From an uncultured Bacteroidales bacterium (GTDB lineage Bacteria; Bacteroidota; Bacteroidia; Bacteroidales; UBA932), in contig CALUPD010000001.1 of the NCBI GenBank assembly GCA_944322605.1, positions 124,001 to 188,000 on the forward strand: DNA of 64,000 bases, given 5' to 3'. How positions within the stretch are numbered: position 1 is the stretch's first letter; each line of letters begins with the position of its first letter. This document shows positions 26,202 to 35,115 of this stretch, one piece after another. The position numbers and the translations under genes are program-made. Below the pieces are notes generated by a model that saw nothing but the letters and a program-made list of their open reading frames with translations, did no database searches and was not told the DNA's origin.

Positions 26202-28916
26202 ATGAAATACGCATTTGTAATCTTTTCGGCCATGGCTTTGTCTTTGGCCGTGTCATGCACCAAGATGGATGACAGGCTGCCAAGCGATGATTCCCATGGC
26301 AGCGGGAATATTATGGCCGACCCTTCGTTATATAAGGAAAATATGTTGAGAATCAAGGTGTCTGCGCCATATGCGGACCGTTTGGCTTCGTTGGAGGGCA
26401 GCGACGGCGTTGTCACGTCTGTAAAATCGTCTGCCGTTTTCGGAGACCCGAATATTCTTTATGTGAAAAGGACATTCAACAAAGGGGGAAAATACGAACA
26501 AAGGAGGCGCAGCCACGGCCTTCATTTGTGGTATGACGTTTATTTGGACAATGCTTCCGCATTGACGAAGTCCCAGTCATTGTTTTCGGAGACGGAGGGG
26601 GTTGAGATAATAGAGCTTGTTCCTGTCGGGAAACTGGACGGGCAGGCAAGGCCTGCGGGCAGGGATGCAATGAAACAGCATGCGGAATCTTCCGACTTGC
26701 CTTTCGACGATCCTATGCTTGCAGATCAATGGCATTACAGGAATGACGGTTCAGTGCCTGGCTCTGCGGCAGGATGCGACATAAACATAGTCCCTTTGTG
26801 GAATGAAGGCGTAAAAGGAGCCGATGTCATAGTCGCTGTGATAGACGGGGCCGTCGATGCAGAGCATGAGGACCTTGCCGCCAACATGTGGGTCAATGAG
26901 GAGGAATTGAACGGACTGCCCGGCGTGGACGATGACAATAACGGCTATGTTGACGATATTCACGGATATAATTTTTACGCCGATAATGCCATCCTTGCAT
27001 ACCATGACCATGGTACCCATGTCGCAGGGATAGTCGCGGCTGTGAACAATAACGGCATCGGAGTCTCAGGAGTGGCCGGAGGCGACGCCAAGGAAGGAAT
27101 AAAAGGCGCAAGGATCATGTCATGCGCGTTGTTCGGAAGCAATAACGAGTTCGGCAATTTCGCAGACGCCATGGCATATGCTGCCGACAACGGTGCTGTG
27201 ATAGCCCAGAACAGCTGGAGCTACGGTTATCGTGAAACGCAGATCAGGCCTTCCGACAAGGCCGCTATAGATTATTTCATCGAGACTGCCGGGAAAGACG
27301 ATCCGGATAGCGGAATGCATGGCGGAATAGTGATTTTCGCGGCAGGAAATTATGACCAGTCGATAGGCTATCCTGCGGCATACGACAAGGTGTTTGCCGT
27401 CGCTTCTCTTGCGGCGGATTATGAAAAGGCCTCGACTTCCAATTACGGCGATTGGGCCGACATATCGGCTCCGGGAGGGGATACTCCTAAGAACCATACC
27501 GTACTGAGCACGATAACGACGGCGGCGGGAAAGTATGGGGAGATGACAGGCACTTCCCAGGCCTGCCCGCAGGTTTCCGGAATAGCGGCCCTGATAATAG
27601 CGAATAATGAAGAGCCGGGATTTACTCCGGACAAATTGCGTGACAAGCTTCTCAATTCTTCGCGGAACGTGGATATGTACAACCGTGGCGAAGTTTATGA
27701 AGGATTGATTGGCAGAGGCCTTGTGAACGCATATAATGCGGTATTGAGGACCGGCAGCGAAGAAGCTCCTTATCCTGTCGGCGACCTTTCTCTCGAAACG
27801 CAGTCTAACAAAATATACGCGGAGTGGACTCCTTCCGCAGACCCGGACGAGGGCATGGCTTACGGCTTCGCCTTGTGTTACAGTGAAAGTCCGATAGATG
27901 TGTCCGCAGGAGCGGAAAACCTTCCGGCCGGTGTCGCGATTGCCAGGTTCGAATCGGAGAATTATGCGGAAGGAGAGAAAGCGGAGGGGCATGCAGTGGC
28001 AGGATTCGATACGGATTACTATGTCACGATGTACGCATACGACCTTAGCGGAAACTGTTCCTCGCTTTCGCCTGTTCAGGAAATAAGGACCGGCGGAAAC
28101 AATGCACCTGTCATCGAACCGTCATCCGTGGATGTCTCCATTGCCAAGAACGAGAAGAAGGACATTGCGCTTTCAATTTCCGATCCGGACGGGCATTCAT
28201 TCAGCTGGGATGCCGTAAGGGCATCGGAAGCCCTTGTGGTGGAACAGACCTCCGATGATGAAATAACCCTTCATTTCGACGGAAGCAAGGCTGCGATAAG
28301 AACGCATAAGGGCAGCCTGACCGTCACGGATGAATACGGGGCGTCTTCTTCCGTCGATATAATTTATACGATAACCGGAATATATCCTCCCGAACTTATA
28401 AAGGAATTCAACGATGTGAGGATGACAGGCAACATGAAGCAGGTCGGATTCGACCTTTCGGAATATTTCAAGGACGCCGACAATGAAATCCTGTCATATT
28501 CAGCAACGGCTTCGGTAGAAGGCATAGTGGAATTCGAAATCGATTCCGACAATCTTATAATAAGAAAGCTTGAAGAAGGAATCACCGATGTTACAGTCAG
28601 GGCTTCCGACAGCAAGGGCGATTATGCGGAAGATACGTTTACCGTCAATACCGGAATAGATCCCGGAAGCGGAAGCGTGAGCGTTTCTCCGAATCCTGCC
28701 GTGGATTATGTGGAAGTGCGCGTGTCTGTTCCTTCCGATGATGCGGATATAAAATTGGTGAACCCTCTCGGCCATGTCGTCTATGCTGCCGAAGGAGTGG
28801 AAATAAGCATGTCGTCTCCTTGCAGGATAGGACTTGAAGGCCTTGCGGCCGGGACTTATTCCGTGTCCGTTACCTCGTCAGGCCGCACGGAAACCGCAAG
28901 GTTCGTGAAGCTGTAG
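26202..28916 (+). CDS. Secreted S8 (subtilisin-like) protease, lipobox plus T9SS-type C-terminal domain
   Basis: A 904-residue protein. The signal peptide ends in a lipobox (SLAVSC, Cys19). A propeptide of ~160 residues precedes the peptidase S8 domain: catalytic Asp215 (VAVIDGAVD), His270 (DHGTHVAG), oxyanion Asn383 (AAGNYD) and Ser452 (GTSQACPQVSG). A Ca-binding-like stretch DDDNNGYVDD lies at ~243-252. Residues ~525-630 resemble an FN3 domain and ~640-820 two cadherin/Ig-like modules (SDPDGHSFSW, DADNEILSYS). The last ~75 residues (VSPNPAVDYVEVRV, LGLEGLAAGTYSVSV, ending ARFVKL) fit a type A Por-secretion sorting domain. Lipobox and sorting domain together are unusual. Probably surface proteolysis for peptide nutrition. 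Confidence 0.88.
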   Translation: MKYAFVIFSAMALSLAVSCTKMDDRLPSDDSHGSGNIMADPSLYKENMLRIKVSAPYADRLASLEGSDGVVTSVKSSAVFGDPNILYVKRTFNKGGKYEQRRRSHGLHLWYDVYLDNASALTKSQSLFSETEGVEIIELVPVGKLDGQARPAGRDAMKQHAESSDLPFDDPMLADQWHYRNDGSVPGSAAGCDINIVPLWNEGVKGADVIVAVIDGAVDAEHEDLAANMWVNEEELNGLPGVDDDNNGYVDDIHGYNFYADNAILAYHDHGTHVAGIVAAVNNNGIGVSGVAGGDAKEGIKGARIMSCALFGSNNEFGNFADAMAYAADNGAVIAQNSWSYGYRETQIRPSDKAAIDYFIETAGKDDPDSGMHGGIVIFAAGNYDQSIGYPAAYDKVFAVASLAADYEKASTSNYGDWADISAPGGDTPKNHTVLSTITTAAGKYGEMTGTSQACPQVSGIAALIIANNEEPGFTPDKLRDKLLNSSRNVDMYNRGEVYEGLIGRGLVNAYNAVLRTGSEEAPYPVGDLSLETQSNKIYAEWTPSADPDEGMAYGFALCYSESPIDVSAGAENLPAGVAIARFESENYAEGEKAEGHAVAGFDTDYYVTMYAYDLSGNCSSLSPVQEIRTGGNNAPVIEPSSVDVSIAKNEKKDIALSISDPDGHSFSWDAVRASEALVVEQTSDDEITLHFDGSKAAIRTHKGSLTVTDEYGASSSVDIIYTITGIYPPELIKEFNDVRMTGNMKQVGFDLSEYFKDADNEILSYSATASVEGIVEFEIDSDNLIIRKLEEGITDVTVRASDSKGDYAEDTFTVNTGIDPGSGSVSVSPNPAVDYVEVRVSVPSDDADIKLVNPLGHVVYAAEGVEISMSSPCRIGLEGLAAGTYSVSVTSSGRTETARFVKL

Positions 28917-28920
28917 GCGT

Positions 28921-28952
28921 CAAAAGGAGGAATTTCAAGGTTTGCGAAGATG
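28921..28952 (+). repeat. 32-base intergenic repeat, copy 2
   Basis: Matches 10985-11016 at 29 of 32 positions. It begins five bases after the subtilase stop and runs directly into the terminator hairpin at 28953. Confidence 0.55.
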
Positions 28953-28989
28953 AAAAAACCGCATAGCGTTATCGCGCATGCGGTTTTTT
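28953..28989. terminator. Bidirectional terminator between the subtilase and eno genes
   Basis: A perfect 12-base stem (AAAAAACCGCAT with its complement ending in TTTTTT) and a 13-base loop that can itself form GCG/CGC. A/T runs on both sides let it work on either strand. The rest of the interval to 29109 holds nothing recognised. Confidence 0.88.
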
Positions 28990-29109
28990 ATTAATCATAA
29001 CGCAGAAACTACCCTTTTGGGCCTCTTTGCTGGTATTTCCTGATTATGTTGCAGCCGTGCCTTTTTGACACAGGCCGTTTTCATGCCTGACGGCTTGGCC
29101 GTATGGCGT

Positions 29110-30751
<1,642 letters not shown>

Positions 30752-32764
30752 ATGGCAATGCAATTTTCTTTAAAATCACCATACAAGCCGACAGGGGACC
30801 AGCCTTCCGCCATAGAGCAGTTGTGCCGGGACATAGATGAAAAAAACAGGGCGGTCACTCTTCTCGGGGTGACCGGTTCGGGCAAGACTTTTACCATGGC
30901 TAACGTTATCCAGAGGCTGCAAAGGCCAGCCTTGATTCTCAGCCACAACAAGACGCTTGCCGCGCAGCTGTACGGCGAATTCAAGTCGTTTTTCCCGGAC
31001 AACGCCGTGGAATATTTCGTGTCGTATTACGACTATTACCAGCCGGAGGCCTATCTGCCGGTGACTGACACGTATATCGAAAAGGACCTTAGCATAAACG
31101 ATGAAATCGACAAGCTGAGGCTTAGCGCGGCTTCCGCCCTGCTGTCCGGCAGGAGGGATGTCATAGTCATATCGAGCGTGTCATGCCTTTATGGCATAGG
31201 CAATCCTGACGATTTCCATGAAAACACGCTGCATGTCTCCGTGGGCCAGCAGCTGAGCAAGGACAAGCTTCTTTACGGCCTCATAGACGGGCTTTACGGA
31301 CGGAGCGACGCCCAGTTCGAGCGGGGCAAATTCAGGGTGAACGGAGATACGGTGGACATTTATCCCGCATACGGGGATACGGCCATCCGCATCGTCTTTT
31401 GGGGAAACGAAATAGAAGAAATGGAGTATTTCGATCCCCAGACAGGGGCTACCGTTTCGGAGGCCGACGAGGTGTCGATATATCCCGCTACGAATTTCGT
31501 GACGACAAGGGAAAGGATAAAATCGGCTGTCGCTCAGATACAGGACGACATGCTCCGGCAGACGGAATATTTCGAATCGATAGGCAAAAAGTTAGAAGCC
31601 AAAAGGATAAAGCAAAGGGTGGAATACGACCTCGAAATGATAAAGGAAATAGGATACTGCCCGGGCATAGAGAATTATTCCCGTTATTTCGACGGGAGAA
31701 AGCCGGGAACGAGGCCTTTCTGCCTGATTGATTATTTCCCGGAAGATTTCATTACCTTTATAGACGAAAGCCACGTGACTTTGCCGCAGATACGCGCGAT
31801 GTATGGCGGGGACAGGTCGAGAAAGGAGGTCCTCATAGAATACGGATTCAGGCTGCCGGCCGCAGCGGACAACAGGCCGTTGAAATTCGAAGAGTTCGAG
31901 TCGATAATAGGCCAAAGGGTATATGTCAGTGCTACTCCGGGAGATTACGAGCTGGAAGATTGCGGCGGCCTTATAGTCGAGCAGGTGGTGCGGCCTACGG
32001 GACTTCTCGATCCTCCTATAGAAGTGCGCGGCAGCAAGAACCAGGTGGATGATTTGCTTGAAGAAATCAACATAAGGGCGGAAAAGGACGAAAGGGTCCT
32101 TGTGACGACCCTGACAAAGAGGATGGCCGAGGAACTCGACAAGTACCTCTCCAAGGCAGGCGTCAGGTGCAGGTACATACATTCCGATGTCGATACGCTC
32201 GAAAGGGTCCAGATCATAGAGGATTTCCAGAACGGCCTGTTCGACGTGCTTATCGGGGTGAACCTTTTGAGGGAAGGGCTTGACATGCCGCAGGTGTCGT
32301 TAGTGGCCATATTAGATGCGGACAAGGAGGGCTTCCTGCGCTCGGACAGGGCATTGACCCAGACGGCGGGCCGCGCGGCAAGGAACGTGAACGGCCTGGT
32401 GATAATGTATGCCGACACTATTACCGGGTCGATGAAAGCGACTATCGACGAAACGGAAAGAAGGAGGAAAAAGCAAAAGGAATACAATTTGGAACACGGG
32501 ATAATCCCGCGCCAGGTTTCCAAGAGCGGGCATAACGTGCTTGCGGGCCAAAAGCCGGCGCAGTACGCGGATATGGACGAATTCCCTTCGACGGCAGTGT
32601 CGGATCCGGTCATAGAGCATATGGGCGTGCAGCAGCTGAAAAACGCCATCCTCAATGCGAAGGCCGAAATGGAAAAAGCGGCTGCGGAACTCGATTTTCT
32701 CCGCGCCGCCAGATTCCGCGATGAAATGAATAACCTTAAAAAAATATATGAAAGCAGGAAATGA
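30752..32764 (+). CDS. uvrB: excinuclease ABC subunit B
   Basis: About 670 residues from the ATG at 30752 (MAMQFSLKSPYKPTGDQP; 30758 is an alternative). UvrB is the damage-verifying helicase-like subunit of nucleotide excision repair. Walker A VTGSGKTFTMANV, the YDYYQPEAYLP beta-hairpin, FIDESHVTLPQIRAMYGGDRSRK, TLTKRMAEEL, NLLREGLDMPQVSLVAILDADKEGFLRS and QTAGRAARN are all present. The C-terminal UVR motif (AAELDFLRAARFRDEMNNLKK), which binds UvrC or UvrA, ends the protein. Its stop overlaps the relA start by four bases. Confidence 0.97.
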   Translation: MAMQFSLKSPYKPTGDQPSAIEQLCRDIDEKNRAVTLLGVTGSGKTFTMANVIQRLQRPALILSHNKTLAAQLYGEFKSFFPDNAVEYFVSYYDYYQPEAYLPVTDTYIEKDLSINDEIDKLRLSAASALLSGRRDVIVISSVSCLYGIGNPDDFHENTLHVSVGQQLSKDKLLYGLIDGLYGRSDAQFERGKFRVNGDTVDIYPAYGDTAIRIVFWGNEIEEMEYFDPQTGATVSEADEVSIYPATNFVTTRERIKSAVAQIQDDMLRQTEYFESIGKKLEAKRIKQRVEYDLEMIKEIGYCPGIENYSRYFDGRKPGTRPFCLIDYFPEDFITFIDESHVTLPQIRAMYGGDRSRKEVLIEYGFRLPAAADNRPLKFEEFESIIGQRVYVSATPGDYELEDCGGLIVEQVVRPTGLLDPPIEVRGSKNQVDDLLEEINIRAEKDERVLVTTLTKRMAEELDKYLSKAGVRCRYIHSDVDTLERVQIIEDFQNGLFDVLIGVNLLREGLDMPQVSLVAILDADKEGFLRSDRALTQTAGRAARNVNGLVIMYADTITGSMKATIDETERRRKKQKEYNLEHGIIPRQVSKSGHNVLAGQKPAQYADMDEFPSTAVSDPVIEHMGVQQLKNAILNAKAEMEKAAAELDFLRAARFRDEMNNLKKIYESRK

Positions 32765-34947
32765 CCATGGAATACAAAAATGAAATGGAACAATTGTGCG
32801 GCATGTTCACGGATTCCGAAAAGGAGAAGATAATGTCTGCATTCGGCCTTGCCATGAAGAGCGTAGAGGGCATGAAAAGGGGAAATGACAGGCCTTTCAT
32901 AGAGCATCCCATAGGAGTTGTCCGCATACTTGTAGATGAAGTAGGCCTCGGGGCCGATTCGGTGACTGCATACCTCCTGCACGAGGCGACACGGTTTGAT
33001 AAGGGGTTGTTTGCCAACGCAGAAAAGGATTACGGGAGCAGGATTGCCGGCATGGCTGACAGCCTGAACAAAATATCGGCAATACGTCCCAAGGATACGA
33101 GGCTGGAAGCCGAGAATTACAGAAAACTCATAATATCCTATTCGTCCGACCCGCGCGTGGTGTTGATAAAGCTTGCGGACAGGCTCGAAGTCATGAGAAA
33201 CCTCGACCTTCTTCCCAAACAGAGCAGGGAACGGAAAAACACGGAAACCCTTATGCTTTATATCCCCCTTGCGCACCAGCTCGGCCTGTACAGGCTCAAA
33301 AGCGAGATGGAAAACCTTTATTTCAAGTATTCGGACATAGTCCATTACAGGGAAATTACCAACAAGCTAAAGGCTACCGAACGTTCGAGGCAGAATCTCG
33401 TTACAGCCTTCATAAATCCGTTGAAGGACAAGCTGACGGCATGCGGCATAAAATACGAATTGAAGGCCAGGACCAAAACGGCCTATTCGATATGGAAGAA
33501 GATGCAGGCGCAGTCCGTGCCTTTCGAAGGCGTGTACGATGTGTTCGCCATAAGGTTCATTATCGATTCCCCTCCCGACCATGATACGGAAAAAGATCTT
33601 TGCTGGAGGGTGTATTCGCTCGTGACGGAGGAATACGAGCCTGATGTGTCGAGGCTCAGGGACTGGCTTTCAAAGCCCAAACCGAACGGTTACGAATCCT
33701 TGCATACGACAGTGAAAAACAAGGAGGGCGAGGCGATAGAAGTGCAGATACGCACGAGGAGGATGGACGACATAGCAGAGAACGGATTCGCGGCGCATTG
33801 GGCGTACAAGGGCATAAAAAGGGCCAAGTCGATGGACGAATGGCTTGCAAGCGTCAAGAAGCTGCTTGAAAACCCTGATCCTTCAGTATCCGGCACTGCT
33901 ATAAAGTCAATCGATGACGTGCTTGTATATACTCCTGCAGGCGACCTTAGGAGGCTTCCGAAAGGAGCCTGCGTGCTGGATTTCGCGTTCGAGATACATT
34001 CCAATCTCGGACTTAAATGCTGCGGGGCGAAGGTGAACGGCAGGATAATGTCGATAAGGGAGCTTTTGCACACGGGCGACGTTGTGGAGATAATGCAGAA
34101 CAAGAACCAGAAGCCGGCTGCGGACTGGCTGAATTTCGTGGTTACTCCCAAGGCCAAGGCGAAAATCAGGCAAAAGCTTAACGAGGAGGAAAGCAAGCAC
34201 GCGGCGGCAGGCAGGGAACTTCTGCAACGGAGGCTGAAAAACTGGAAAAAAGAGGTGGACGACGACCTTATGAATGAAATATGCAAGAGGTTCGGCTATA
34301 AGACCTCCACTGATTTTCTCTCGGCCCTCGGCACTGAATCTTTCGACATAGCGGACCTGAAAGAATTTTTGGACGAGTATTTTTCATCCGAGGAAGATGC
34401 TTCAAGGCACGATGCTCTTGAAAATGCGGAATCCGGCGGGCATGGAAACGAGGACATTCAAGGAGGCAACGGCTCTGGAGACGGGTATATAACAATCGGG
34501 AAATTGAACGACATAGGTTATTCGTTCGCTAAATGCTGCAATCCGATCTATGGCGACGACGTGTTCGCTTTCGTGACCAGGAACGGCGGGGTGAAGATCC
34601 ATCGCATGAGCTGCCCTAATGCGGCGCGCCTTATCGAGAACTACCCTTACAGGATACAGATGGTGAAATGGAAGGATACGGCCCCGGCTGCCAATTTCCA
34701 GGTCAATCTGAAGATTGTTGCGGAAGACGAGCTGACTAACGGGCAGTATATTCTTGACGAAGCCGGAAAGCATGGCGTTTCGATACGTTCGTTTTCAATG
34801 GAGGACCATTATTCCGGAAAAAACAAGTCAGGCACCGTAGTGAAGATGCAGGTTTCCGTCAAGAGCAACCAGCATCTCGACAGGTTCGTGTCCGGGCTGA
34901 AAAAGCTCGACGGCGTGAAGAATGTGGTCAGGGTGAAACAGTCATGA
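32761..34947 (+). CDS. relA: RelA/SpoT-family (p)ppGpp synthetase with degenerate hydrolase domain
   Basis: 728 residues. Residues ~20-160 form an HD-type domain in which the hydrolase motif HDxxED is altered to HEATRF at 74-79; His49 and Asp140 (LADRLEVMR) remain. Hydrolysis is therefore probably lost. The synthetase domain (~215-375) looks intact: KTAYSIWKKM, VYDVFAIRFI, PKPNGYESLHT and EVQIRTRRMD. A TGS domain follows (~395-455, VYTPAGDLRRLPKGACVLDFAF), then a Cys-containing zinc-finger-like region (FAKCCNPIYGDDV) and a C-terminal ACT-like domain. Likely a RelA-type alarmone synthetase. Its start overlaps the uvrB stop (ATGA), so it is translationally coupled to a DNA repair gene. Confidence 0.9.
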   Translation: MTMEYKNEMEQLCGMFTDSEKEKIMSAFGLAMKSVEGMKRGNDRPFIEHPIGVVRILVDEVGLGADSVTAYLLHEATRFDKGLFANAEKDYGSRIAGMADSLNKISAIRPKDTRLEAENYRKLIISYSSDPRVVLIKLADRLEVMRNLDLLPKQSRERKNTETLMLYIPLAHQLGLYRLKSEMENLYFKYSDIVHYREITNKLKATERSRQNLVTAFINPLKDKLTACGIKYELKARTKTAYSIWKKMQAQSVPFEGVYDVFAIRFIIDSPPDHDTEKDLCWRVYSLVTEEYEPDVSRLRDWLSKPKPNGYESLHTTVKNKEGEAIEVQIRTRRMDDIAENGFAAHWAYKGIKRAKSMDEWLASVKKLLENPDPSVSGTAIKSIDDVLVYTPAGDLRRLPKGACVLDFAFEIHSNLGLKCCGAKVNGRIMSIRELLHTGDVVEIMQNKNQKPAADWLNFVVTPKAKAKIRQKLNEEESKHAAAGRELLQRRLKNWKKEVDDDLMNEICKRFGYKTSTDFLSALGTESFDIADLKEFLDEYFSSEEDASRHDALENAESGGHGNEDIQGGNGSGDGYITIGKLNDIGYSFAKCCNPIYGDDVFAFVTRNGGVKIHRMSCPNAARLIENYPYRIQMVKWKDTAPAANFQVNLKIVAEDELTNGQYILDEAGKHGVSIRSFSMEDHYSGKNKSGTVVKMQVSVKSNQHLDRFVSGLKKLDGVKNVVRVKQS

Positions 34948-35115
34948 CCCTGTTTCCGGAAAACGATGCGGGTTCTTTGCGGCAATCTGCGCACGGAACT
35001 TGCGGTACGGCGGATTCATGGCTGCCATGTTACGGTTTGCAGGGTTATGCAGCGGCATGGATGGATGTCTGAAAAAACGACCCTGCGCATAGGGGATATA
35101 AATATCAGGATGATT

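Noticed and set aside
31945-33345. A 466-residue open frame on the minus strand across uvrB and relA
   Set aside because: It runs across the junction of two clearly identified genes on the other strand; no family resemblance.
34966-35115. Fifty extra N-terminal residues for uvrA
   Set aside because: The added stretch is basic and unlike any UvrA; the family starts at the ATG at 35116.
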